From Clostridiales bacterium UBA1316 (GTDB lineage Bacteria > Bacillota > Clostridia > Oscillospirales > Oscillospiraceae), in contig DBTM01000087.1 in the NCBI GenBank assembly GCA_002307055.1, positions 9,538-18,487 of the forward strand: a stretch of DNA of 8,950 nt, written 5' to 3'. Made by a program: the position numbers and the translations under genes. Of this stretch, positions 1 through 5,874 are shown piece by piece. The number at the start of each line of letters is the position of its first letter. The first letter of the stretch is position 1. The notes below the pieces were generated by a model. It did not search any database. It saw only the letters and a program-made list of their open reading frames with translations, and had not been told where the DNA came from.

Positions 1-14
1 CCCGCCGATCACTT

Positions 15-33
15 CGCCCAGCAGTGCTGGGCG
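15..33 (+). terminator. Possible weak intrinsic terminator (9-bp hairpin)
   Basis: Perfect 9-bp arms (15-23 and 25-33, CGCCCAGCA and its complement) meet around one central base. The realistic hairpin therefore has a short loop inside the stem. On the plus strand it is followed by only three T residues, so termination would be weak. It could equally be part of the structured repeat at this edge. Confidence 0.3.
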
Positions 34-37
34 TTTC

Positions 38-99
38 CGGGCTTCCGGCGCAGGTGGTCGGATTGAGGCTATGACGTCAGTCAGGTGGTCGGAAGCCCG
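38..99. repeat. 10-bp inverted repeat enclosing a duplicated 12-mer
   Basis: CGGGCTTCCG at 38-47 is exactly complementary to 90-99. Inside, CAGGTGGTCGGA occurs twice in direct orientation (51-62 and 82-93) at a 31-base period, with the palindrome TGACGTCA between the copies. The second direct copy overlaps the right inverted arm. The layout is seen directly; its role is unknown. Confidence 0.6.
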
Positions 100-128
100 T
101 GAAAGTGCGACAAATTGAAGCTTTTTGA

Positions 129-149
129 CGGCCACCTTTTGGGTGGCCG
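129..149. repeat. GC-rich hairpin
   Basis: CGGCCACC (129-136) pairs perfectly with 142-149 around a 5-base loop. Neither side carries a proper T-run in the direction of exit: the T-run at 122-126 lies upstream on the plus strand. I therefore do not call it a terminator. Confidence 0.5.
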
Positions 150-207
150 CTCATGCGGTGTAGGACCTAATAAAAATCTTTCCGAGTTGAGCTAGAAATG
201 CGGTTGA

Positions 208-606
208 TTATTTGTTGTACTTCTTAACCATTTTATGAATATCTAATATATTCTCTCGCAATTTATTCGTATCTTCTAGCTGATAATAGCCTTCAACCCC
301 CCTATGAATAATTGCATTCATAGTCGGATGATAATCTTTTTCTGTACATTTTACTAAAAAATCGAAAAACTGGGCAGCAACTGACGGGTCATATCCAAGC
401 TTCTGTACTAATATAGCAATCATAGCGCTTTGAATTTGAACCGTACTTATCCGATTCTCTAATGAATATCCATTCAGTGCTCCAAAACAAAAGGCACCCA
501 TTATTTGCTTTTCTTGCTCATTCATTTTCGAGATGTCCGTCTTTGCCACACTAATAATTTCGTCTGCGATGTAGTTTGCTGTTTGAAAATATTCCGATAC
601 TTCCAT
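208..606 (-). CDS. Imm48-like immunity protein, partner of the upstream toxin
   Basis: This encodes a 132-aa protein expected to bind and neutralise the nuclease domain at the C terminus of the preceding protein. The sequence shows a compact, mostly helical protein without signal peptide. A central CFGALNGY segment (about residues 40-47) and the signature HPTMNAIIHRG (93-103) are what I know from Imm48-type immunity proteins of polymorphic toxin loci. The start is the ATG at 606, because GAAAGGA lies 7 bases upstream; an upstream in-frame TTG at 624 overlaps that ribosome site. It begins 26 bp after the toxin stop on the same strand, the usual toxin-immunity order, so the two are probably co-transcribed. 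Base composition is AT-rich (about 35% GC in the sample 241-300), unlike the toxin body, which fits modular acquisition. The family assignment is from memory. Confidence 0.75.
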   Translation of the reverse strand: MEVSEYFQTANYIADEIISVAKTDISKMNEQEKQIMGAFCFGALNGYSLENRISTVQIQSAMIAILVQKLGYDPSVAAQFFDFLVKCTEKDYHPTMNAIIHRGVEGYYQLEDTNKLRENILDIHKMVKKYNK

Positions 607-632
607 CTTATATCCTTTCCGCAATTGCGTTG

Positions 633-3600
633 CTATCTTTTAAAATTAATCCTTCCAGGAATTCTTGGAACGAAGGAATCACCCACTAATCCATATTGTG
701 ATTGCTGTTTAACCGCATTTTGAACTGCAACCTTTGCTTGAGCATCTGATAGGCCTGCTGCACGCAGTGAATCATATAATGCCGAGTTATAATCCGAGAT
801 CTTTGGTGTGTCTCCGTATAGGTCTCCTTTAGATCTGAAATTGTTCCAAAAGCTTTCCAAGTTTTCATGTGCTGAATAGTGCGCACTTCCGACATCTCTA
901 AATGCGTTACCTTCTAATTCCACGCATAACCCATCATTTTTAGGTATTACATCTCTAAATGCAGCATCTTGGTTTAAGTGATGTGCTTGTCCTGTTACAT
1001 CGGGGTTATTTCGCATATTTTTATAAGAATCAATCAAGATATCGGAATCTAAACTTGTCTTCCCCGCGCCCTCAGTATTTTGCCTTCCTGCTGCGTTATC
1101 ATCATTCCACGAGGCATCGATGGCTTTATTAAGCTTGTCAGCGTTATCAGCTTTGGCGTTCTCATCCGTGACTTCAGAAGCCTCGTTATACGGAACCTTC
1201 TCGTTCCCATTATATTCCGGACGAATCTTGTTGGCAAGCTCTGGTGTGCCGCTGCCGCCTAAAGCTTGTGACCATTGGTTAAGATAGGCACTGCGTGTCT
1301 CATCAGTGCCGCCGTTTGGTGCGCTGACGGTTCGGGGGACGAGGTTCTCTCCCACGGTAACAGGCGCTTTTGTGACATCCATGCTTTTTATGGTATTTTT
1401 GCCGGTGGCTTTGTTCGGGGTGACGTCGAATTTGACGAGGTATTTTTCGCCGCCGATTGTCAAGGGTGCTTCAAAGAAGTCGTGGCGGAGGACATGCTGC
1501 GTGCTGCCGCTTTCTGCTTTTGACGCCGAACCGCTGCGGACGAAGGCGGCGTTTTGGATTGCGGTATCGATGTTTTTAAGGGCTGCTATCTTCTCGGCGG
1601 AGGTTTTTGAGCCTTTTACAACATTATTGAGGGTGCCTTTATCGACAGTTATCTTGTAATCCGCGTTCTTACCGGCACCCCCGGCAACCTCTACCTGCCT
1701 GGGCGTCTGGAATTCAGCCTTACAGGCTGCTTTTACGCTATTAGCATGACTCTCAGGTGTCTCGGCAAAATCATAGACAAAGTCAGCCGCTTTTTTGATC
1801 TGCTGCGCGGCGTCCAGACTCGGCTTATCCACAGCAGCCGCCTGAACGGTTTGAGCGGTCTCGCCGGGATGGGCGCGTTCGGCTGCCGCGGTTTGTCCGG
1901 CGGAGGAGAGCCTTTGTTCGGCAGCTTTGCCGGTAGGCTCGCTCGCTTGAATCTCTTTCGCGTGCGCATTGATGAAGGCCGCCGCGTCCTGCTGTTTTTC
2001 TCCGGTGCGCAGACCTTCCTGCAGGCTTTCTGCCTGCTTGTATTCCGATGACGTTTTTGGGTATTTGCTCTTGAGACCTTCCAGCGTTCCGAAAAGCATG
2101 CCGATACCGATATTTGTAATCGCACTTTTTGTATCGACAGGCTTTCCGCTTAAAACGTCTGCGGCGGTGTTGACAGCCTCCGTACCGACTGTAGAGGTGA
2201 GGCCATTCAAGGCTGACTCTACCGTTTTGACTACCGGAGCCGACAGCCCTGATTTTTCTAAATATGCAGCTACCTTTGACACGATTGTCTTTGTGAGCGC
2301 CCCTCCGGCGATGCCTGCAAGTATACCTTTGCCGGTATTCAATGCGACATTAAGTGATGCCTGACCGGGATTCTTCCAATCCTGCGCGTTTGAGGCGTTT
2401 AAAAATTCGGAAGCGCCTAACAAAAGCGCATCCGCCCCTATACCCTTTGCGACGCCGAGTGCCCCCAGGCCTTCTCCGCCGACTGCCGTCTGCGCGGTGG
2501 AACCTACAGCAGCGCCGAGCGTTGCGGCGATAGGATGGTTCCTCTGCATGTCCGCGAACACGTCGTTGTTATTAGCGATATTGACAATGTTTTTATCTGA
2601 AGTGCTGTAATCACGCATTTTTTGCAGCAGCGGATCATTTCGGGATGTTTCGTACCCGCTCTGCAAACCAGGAATAAAGGATGTCAGCGCATTTATACCG
2701 AAAGCCTTCAGCGCGTCAGACCGGTTTTCAAGGATTCCCGCCAGCGCTTTATAACCGTTTGCTGTGTCGTATTTTTCTTTATTATAGGTTGAACCCCATG
2801 GATATAGTTTCTTCGCTGCGTTCCGGAGCGCTTTTGCAGCCTCGCTCGCTTCCAGCTGCTCTGCGTATGTCAGCTTGTCAGCGGTGGACGCGAGGTACTC
2901 CCAGCGATTCATGTTATTTTGCATATATAAATCAGAACTCATGACGGTATTGTATTGCTTCTGCAGGCTGTCGCGTTTTTCTTTTACAGCTGAAATGGGC
3001 GTACCGTCTTTCGTTACATTGGCTTTATTTAATGCTGCCTCGGTAAGCTGTTCGTTGGCTTCCTTAATTTGCTCTTTGAGATTGTTGGTATACTGCGGCG
3101 TCTGCTCTGCATCCAGCGTTTCAGGGTCCAGCTTGTTGATGCGCTCCTGCATCGTGTTAATTCTGCTTGTCAGGGCTGCAATATAAGCATGGTTCATATT
3201 TGGACTTTGTACGGCGGCGGCTCGTTGGTCTTTGAGCGCAGTCAGGTTTTTCAATGTCGGTATATCATCTATAACAGGAGCTGCTGCCGGAACTGATGTT
3301 GCAATTTTCTTAGCCGCCGCGGGAGAAGATTCGCCGGTACTTGATGGCACGCTTGATGTCCCCGCGGCGGACGAAAACGCGTATGGGTTTGATGGCATAT
3401 TGGGTATCTTTGCGGTTGCTGAGAGCGTGCTGTTGTAACCAGACGCACTCGGTATGACTGTTGATGCCGGCTTAATGAATAAGTCTGAATAGGAAGGTGA
3501 GGTGCCTGTAGGAGTCGGATATGTAATAATGTTTGCAGATGCTTTTTGCAACGTTTTCTGGGGCGTCGCTGGCTGTGTCAGCTCGTTTTGCAATTCAGCG

Positions 3601-3776
3601 AGCTGCTTTTCTTTCAGCTTCTTTTGATCCTGCCTATCCTTATTATTTGCATCCGCCTGTTCATTGCCAATATGATGCGCCAGCCCTGCGATATCCTTCT
3701 TCAGCTTGTTTATTATTTCGGCTTTTGCCAATGAATCCAGACCGGAGACTGAAGATCCATATTGAGTGTTTGACAT
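633..3776 (-). CDS. Large polyvalent/polymorphic toxin protein with C-terminal AHH/SHH-type HNH nuclease domain
   Basis: The protein has 1047 aa. The ATG at 3776 is chosen over an upstream in-frame start at 3836 because AAGGAGAAAGG lies just before it. Approximate layout: coiled-coil N terminus (10-75); Pro/Ser/Thr-rich low-complexity linker (80-170); second helical coiled-coil region (180-330); long Gly/Ala-rich hydrophobic segment (405-570); Ala/Gln-rich linker; a predicted alpha/beta domain (690-805) with a DKGTL start and RHDFFEAPL followed by a GGEKYLVKF strand, resembling barnase/EndoU/RelE-like (BECR) domains of phage polyvalent proteins; and a C-terminal domain (about 920-1047) with GQAHHLNQD (H932, H933), FRDVIPK, GSAHY and RIPGR. 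The last domain matches HNH/Endo VII-type toxins with an SHH/AHH signature, predicted DNases. No signal peptide or LXG domain is seen, so the delivery route is unknown. It could instead be an injected phage protein. The nuclease call is firm at family level; the BECR call is tentative. Confidence 0.78.
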   Translation of the reverse strand: MSNTQYGSSVSGLDSLAKAEIINKLKKDIAGLAHHIGNEQADANNKDRQDQKKLKEKQLAELQNELTQPATPQKTLQKASANIITYPTPTGTSPSYSDLFIKPASTVIPSASGYNSTLSATAKIPNMPSNPYAFSSAAGTSSVPSSTGESSPAAAKKIATSVPAAAPVIDDIPTLKNLTALKDQRAAAVQSPNMNHAYIAALTSRINTMQERINKLDPETLDAEQTPQYTNNLKEQIKEANEQLTEAALNKANVTKDGTPISAVKEKRDSLQKQYNTVMSSDLYMQNNMNRWEYLASTADKLTYAEQLEASEAAKALRNAAKKLYPWGSTYNKEKYDTANGYKALAGILENRSDALKAFGINALTSFIPGLQSGYETSRNDPLLQKMRDYSTSDKNIVNIANNNDVFADMQRNHPIAATLGAAVGSTAQTAVGGEGLGALGVAKGIGADALLLGASEFLNASNAQDWKNPGQASLNVALNTGKGILAGIAGGALTKTIVSKVAAYLEKSGLSAPVVKTVESALNGLTSTVGTEAVNTAADVLSGKPVDTKSAITNIGIGMLFGTLEGLKSKYPKTSSEYKQAESLQEGLRTGEKQQDAAAFINAHAKEIQASEPTGKAAEQRLSSAGQTAAAERAHPGETAQTVQAAAVDKPSLDAAQQIKKAADFVYDFAETPESHANSVKAACKAEFQTPRQVEVAGGAGKNADYKITVDKGTLNNVVKGSKTSAEKIAALKNIDTAIQNAAFVRSGSASKAESGSTQHVLRHDFFEAPLTIGGEKYLVKFDVTPNKATGKNTIKSMDVTKAPVTVGENLVPRTVSAPNGGTDETRSAYLNQWSQALGGSGTPELANKIRPEYNGNEKVPYNEASEVTDENAKADNADKLNKAIDASWNDDNAAGRQNTEGAGKTSLDSDILIDSYKNMRNNPDVTGQAHHLNQDAAFRDVIPKNDGLCVELEGNAFRDVGSAHYSAHENLESFWNNFRSKGDLYGDTPKISDYNSALYDSLRAAGLSDAQAKVAVQNAVKQQSQYGLVGDSFVPRIPGRINFKR

Positions 3777-3875
3777 GTAACCTTTCTCCTTATTTCTACG
3801 GTTTCGGTCAGCTTGAAGATTGATTGATATACACACCCTGTTTCGATACGGCTTGGAATACTGGGGCGTGTGAGA

Positions 3876-4361
3876 TCAGCCTATATGATGCTTTGACGCG
3901 GCGTGCTGCATGGTACCCGCTGCTTTCGACCGCATGTCCATTTCCATTATTTGATATTCCGCATAACTCATACCGGACCCTGCCCAAGCTTTGAACTTGT
4001 CCAGCCAGGTGAGGTTGGTTGGCGGGGCAGGGGGGAGGTCTTCGTCGATGGGCAGCAAGTCTCTCCGATAATATTTTTGGAACCGGATCCGTCGGGAATA
4101 GCCGCATGCCGGGCAGTATACGGCTTTGCCCTCAGTGATATTTTCGCAGCCTGCGGCGGCGCAGTGATGCGGGCGAGTCACTGATTTTGGACGCTTTTGA
4201 GCCTTCGGCTTCGCGTGATACTGCGCGCACGCTTTTTCGCGCTTTCTGGCTTTGCGTTTTTCCGCGGCGGCGGCTTTACAGCTTGGGCATAAAGCCGCTT
4301 CCGGTGCAAGCGCCGTAGTCTGGCATTCTCTGCATTTATGTATAGTGGTTTTTATTTTCAT
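3876..4361 (-). CDS. Double zinc-ribbon protein of unknown function
   Basis: The 161-aa protein carries two Cys4 zinc-binding modules: C10-x2-C13 with C25-x2-C28, and C67-x4-C72 with C83-x2-C86. A very basic Ala/Lys/Arg stretch (about 30-60) lies between them, and the second module is followed by another basic patch (YSRRIRFQKYYRR). The C-terminal part is acidic and then helical (WLDKFKAWAGSGMSYAEYQ). Basic zinc-ribbon proteins of this size usually bind nucleic acid, but nothing here fixes the target. The start codon lies 2 bp after the stop of the 49-aa gene and has only a weak ribosome site, which suggests translational coupling. It belongs to the leftward operon, 99 bp upstream of the large toxin gene. 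I do not recognise a named family. Confidence 0.72.
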   Translation of the reverse strand: MKIKTTIHKCRECQTTALAPEAALCPSCKAAAAEKRKARKREKACAQYHAKPKAQKRPKSVTRPHHCAAAGCENITEGKAVYCPACGYSRRIRFQKYYRRDLLPIDEDLPPAPPTNLTWLDKFKAWAGSGMSYAEYQIMEMDMRSKAAGTMQHAASKHHIG

Positions 4362-4363
4362 AA

Positions 4364-4513
4364 TTATCTTTTAAAACGAAAACAAAGGGCTTGCGGACTG
4401 ATGAGCTTTTTCAGTCTCTGCCATTCGCAGGTAAACCACGCGCGCCATCTGATGCAAAGTTGAAAATGGTCGCAATGACTTTGCCTCGCACAGTCTTTAC
4501 ACGGATAGTCCAT
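4364..4513 (-). CDS. Small Cys-rich (zinc-binding?) protein, 49 aa
   Basis: The sequence begins MDYPCKDCARQSHCDHF and continues with a basic, Trp-rich C-terminal half. Cysteines C5-x2-C8-x5-C14-x5-C20 plus H13 and H16 could form a small zinc knuckle; C29 and C44 are extra. The ribosome site GAGAGGTG lies 6 bases before the ATG, better than for most genes nearby. The stop codon is 2 bp upstream of the next gene's ATG, an operon-like junction. The ORF is short and easily missed by length cut-offs. Good translation signals, Cys patterning and tight spacing support it as real. Function unknown; small Cys-rich proteins like this are common in the early regions of clostridial phages and conjugative elements. 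Confidence 0.68.
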   Translation of the reverse strand: MDYPCKDCARQSHCDHFQLCIRWRAWFTCEWQRLKKLISPQALCFRFKR

Positions 4514-4626
4514 TATGCGCACCTCTCTTAAGTATGAAATATAGCTTGTCCTAACATATAAAAGGTTGGATTAAGGTTGAATAATACTTCAATATATAAA
4601 TATCCAGCTGCTGCGAACATATTTGA
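4514..4626. other. AT-rich gap between two leftward genes
   Basis: These 113 bases separate the 79-aa and 49-aa leftward genes. They are AT-rich and hold a CAACCTT-type direct repeat and a short TTGAA/TTCAA inverted pair. I see only poor -10-like boxes and no convincing promoter or terminator. The downstream genes may be read through from the promoter near 5470, or may have a weak promoter of their own here. Confidence 0.4.
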
Positions 4627-4866
4627 TTATATGGTCGTATAATCGCAATCAAACTGCCGTGCGGCTTCCTGAATTGACAATTCCTTGACTTTATCCCAGA
4701 AGCAATCAGGGCATAGTGATTCAAGAGCACCTTTGGCATTTTTCCAATACACGAGTGTTTCACCCTCGTAGACCTCATGACCGCAGTCGGCCATAACGCA
4801 GACGCTGTCATCGGGAGGGGTGATGGACGGTTCGGGTATATTAAAGCTCGATGTCGGCTTGTGCAT
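4627..4866 (-). CDS. Small zinc-finger protein (CGHEVYEGE type), 79 aa
   Basis: C23-x4-C28-G-H30 followed by EVYEGE and then C52-P-D-C55-F forms a treble-clef or zinc-ribbon-like site, followed by a helical tail. The pattern C-G-H-E-x-Y-x-G-E ... C-P-D-C is familiar from small accessory proteins of Firmicutes phages and integrative elements; I know no demonstrated function. The ATG at 4866 is chosen because an excellent GGAGGA lies 5 bases before it; an upstream in-frame ATG at 4884 has no such site. The gene overlaps the 3' end of the 105-aa gene by 26 bp, so the two are probably translationally coupled in the same leftward operon. Confidence 0.72.
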   Translation of the reverse strand: MHKPTSSFNIPEPSITPPDDSVCVMADCGHEVYEGETLVYWKNAKGALESLCPDCFWDKVKELSIQEAARQFDCDYTTI

Positions 4867-5158
4867 AAATATCCTCCAGGGCATTTGCCGCGATGAAGGT
4901 CCTCAAGCCAACCTCGACAAGCTCCAGATATTCGGCAATCTCATGAATTTTCCTATATGGCAGCCCGTCATCCTTGTGCGCAGCGATGACAAGCGGCATG
5001 ATAAGCATGTCGAGCTTTGTCGCCTGCAGCGTTGCTTTGGTGGCGAAATAGCGGGCGGTATCCGGATCCGTACACCGAAGTGCGAGCTCTCCGAGCTGGA
5101 CGGTGAGCCCGTTGCGGGCAATATACGCCAGTTCGTCTTTTTCAAATAAGGCTCTCAT
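4841..5158 (-). CDS. Hypothetical protein of the leftward element operon, 105 aa
   Basis: The protein is soluble and predicted mostly helical, with no membrane segment, signal peptide or Cys pair that suggests a metal site. It begins MRALFEKDELAYIARNG and contains the helical stretch ATKATLQATKLDMLIMPLVIAAH. A GGGAAGG site lies about 6 bases before the ATG. The next gene starts inside its last 26 bases. It is the first intact gene behind the leftward promoter at 5455-5483, reached through a leader of about 290 bases. That position fits an early gene of a phage or conjugative element under Xre-type repressor control. I do not recognise the family and assign no function. Confidence 0.68.
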   Translation of the reverse strand: MRALFEKDELAYIARNGLTVQLGELALRCTDPDTARYFATKATLQATKLDMLIMPLVIAAHKDDGLPYRKIHEIAEYLELVEVGLRTFIAANALEDIYAQADIEL

Positions 5159-5173
5159 ATTTGACCTTCCCTT

Positions 5174-5309
5174 TCAGTTTGTTATAGTGTCAAGCGGTCT
5201 GAGGTCTCCTGCTTCACGATATGCCAGCAGGCTTATACAGTTTCCGCTTTGAACCGCGCGACCGACAATTTATAATCGATTACCTGTAAAATATGTATGA
5301 ATTATCCAA
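5174..5309 (-). pseudogene. Possible degenerate small gene in the leader of the leftward operon
   Basis: GAAAGGAG (5319-5326) stands 9 bases before a TTG codon at 5309 that opens only a 9-residue frame (LDNSYIFYR, then stop). In another frame, downstream of a stop, an open run of 31 codons reads IVGRAVQSGNCISLLAYREA and then GDLRPLDTITN, ending at 5174. Its GC-rich third positions look coding-like. The two parts would join into a protein of about 45 aa if one stop and one frameshift were repaired. This is inference: either a decayed early gene, or a short leader peptide plus chance ORF. Confidence 0.33.
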
Positions 5310-5354
5310 GTATGCGCGCTCCTTTCTGTGCTATTTTTTTTCTTGCGCATACTT
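5308..5354 (-). promoter_or_regulatory. Leader hairpin with ribosome site in the loop
   Basis: AAGTATGCGC (5308-5317) pairs perfectly with 5345-5354, enclosing a 27-base loop. In the leftward transcript the loop carries an A-rich run and the AAAGGAG ribosome site, and the TTG codon sits in the 3' arm. If that short frame is translated, the stem would occlude its start codon. The symmetry is seen directly; a regulatory role is inferred. Confidence 0.4.
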
Positions 5355-5420
5355 CGGTATCGTTATATACTAATGGGCAAGATAAACGAATCGAACACCG
5401 GAATAAACGCACCTGCACTT

Positions 5421-5504
5421 CATTCTATTGCTACGTAATACGTGGTATAGCTGTACTATACTACGTATTACGATGTAAGTCAATAGAATGTACTACGAAT
5501 TGCG
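5421..5504. promoter_or_regulatory. Operator cluster: three CTACG-type sites in a large inverted repeat
   Basis: CTACGTAATACG (5431-5442), CTACGTATTACG (5461-5472) and CTACGAATTGCG (5493-5504) recur at 30- and 32-base spacing, about three helical turns. Each core (CGTAATACG type) is close to a palindrome. The first two also form arms of a larger inverted repeat: 5421-5430 with 5481-5490 is perfect, and 5434-5450 with 5456-5472 has one mismatch. Copy 2 lies in the spacer of the leftward promoter, copy 1 just past its expected start, and copy 3 within the likely promoter of the repressor gene. The natural reading is that the Xre protein encoded at 5539 binds here and controls both directions. 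Confidence 0.72.
5455..5483 (-). promoter_or_regulatory. Leftward promoter TTGACT-17-TATAGT
   Basis: On the minus strand the -35 TTGACT (5478-5483) and -10 TATAGT (5455-5460) each match consensus at 5 of 6 positions with an ideal 17-base spacer. The spacer coincides with operator copy 2 (5461-5472), so a bound repressor would block polymerase. Predicted start is near 5448. It should drive the operon running from about 5300 to 208. Confidence 0.75.
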
Positions 5505-5505
5505 T

Positions 5506-5511
5506 TATATT
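5506..5511 (+). promoter_or_regulatory. Probable -10 box of the repressor gene
   Basis: TATATT matches the -10 consensus at 5 of 6 positions and lies 28 bases before the repressor ATG, leaving a short leader of about 20 bases. The -35 region is poor (TAGAAT near 5484). Operator copy 3 (5493-5504) sits immediately upstream in the spacer, which suggests autoregulation. The weak -35 makes this call tentative. Confidence 0.4.
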
Positions 5512-5538
5512 CTGTATGTTCTCATAAGGTGACAAAAT

Positions 5539-5874
5539 ATGTATGAAGTTTTTGAGCAATTATTACAGGAAAAAGGTATAAAGCCGTATCGCGTGCATAA
5601 AGAAACAGGCGTCGCGCAGTCGACCTTGTCCGATTGGAAGACGAAGGGACGCCTTCCGTCAGTAGAGAATCTGGTTAAAATCGCACAATATCTTGATGTT
5701 TCTGTTGAAAAGCTGATAGGACAGGAAAATAAAAAACCCGTCACCAATTCTGATGACGGGCTCAATAGCTTAGAGGCTGAATTTATTAAGTTGCTGCGTC
5801 AGGTAAAGGAGGAACAGCGTCCGCTGCTTTTTGCGATGATTGAGGCTGCTTTAAAAACGCAAGGGTTACTTTGA
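5539..5874 (+). CDS. Xre/Cro-CI-type helix-turn-helix repressor
   Basis: This encodes a 111-aa DNA-binding regulator. Residues 5-61 form a classic five-helix HTH_3-type domain: GIKPYRVHKETGVAQSTLSD is helices 2-3, with the recognition helix at about 26-36 (QSTLSDWKTKG), and LPSVENLVKIAQYLDVS leads into the final helix. A short linker precedes a C-terminal helical segment (77-108) that probably dimerises. AAGGTG lies 7 bases before the ATG. The gene diverges from the leftward operon across the operator cluster at 5421-5504, its expected binding site. It is the likely master repressor of the element and probably of itself. Unusually, the segment from about 5737 to the stop is overlapped on the other strand by a small ORF and an intrinsic terminator belonging to the riboswitch transcript. 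No protease or RecA-cleavage domain is present. Confidence 0.9.
   Translation: MYEVFEQLLQEKGIKPYRVHKETGVAQSTLSDWKTKGRLPSVENLVKIAQYLDVSVEKLIGQENKKPVTNSDDGLNSLEAEFIKLLRQVKEEQRPLLFAMIEAALKTQGLL
5737..5760 (-). terminator. Intrinsic terminator antisense inside the repressor gene
   Basis: Read leftward, CCCGTCA (5754-5760) pairs with TGACGGG (5737-5743) around a 10-base loop, followed by six T residues and a further ATTTT. This is a textbook rho-independent terminator for leftward transcription, 25 bases past the stop codon of the 52-codon ORF. It lies within repressor codons for residues about 67-74, a non-conserved linker, where DNA could be free to keep it. Confidence 0.8.

Larger units (their letters stand above)
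1..207. other. Gene-free left edge rich in inverted and direct repeats
   Basis: No convincing gene is visible. The stretch lies downstream of the leftward immunity gene. It contains a perfect 9-bp hairpin (15-23 with 25-33), a 10-bp inverted pair (38-47 with 90-99), a 12-bp direct repeat (51-62 and 82-93), an internal TGACGTCA palindrome and an 8-bp hairpin with a 5-nt loop (129-136 with 142-149). A leftward 25-codon ORF starts with an ATG at about 154 and lacks a good ribosome site. The density of symmetry suggests a structured intergenic repeat or RNA-level element, but I do not recognise its family. Confidence 0.5.

Noticed and set aside
101..207. Possible group II intron start (GTGCGAC at 105-111) after a hairpin
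   Set aside because: No domain V sequence, maturase gene or exon-binding pattern is visible, so a 7-base match is not evidence.
1080..3823. Many plus-strand and alternate-frame ORFs of 60-131 codons across the large leftward gene
   Set aside because: They are shadows of the GC-rich 1047-aa gene: no ribosome sites, odd compositions (Phe/Cys/Arg-rich) and full overlap with a clearly coding strand.
3808..4184. Alternate-frame ORFs around the double zinc-ribbon gene
   Set aside because: They overlap the Cys-patterned 161-aa gene and lack translation signals.
4551..4811. Minus-strand 86-codon ORF overlapping the 79-aa zinc-finger gene
   Set aside because: The other frame has the zinc motif and an excellent GGAGGA site; this one has neither.
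5297..5527. Plus-strand 76-codon ORF across the operator region
   Set aside because: It runs through the leftward promoter and operator repeats, has no ribosome site and an implausible Cys/Tyr-rich composition.
5505..5765. Minus-strand 86-codon ORF inside the repressor gene
   Set aside because: It is a shadow of the clear HTH coding frame; the leftward terminator at 5737-5760 would also interrupt its transcription.
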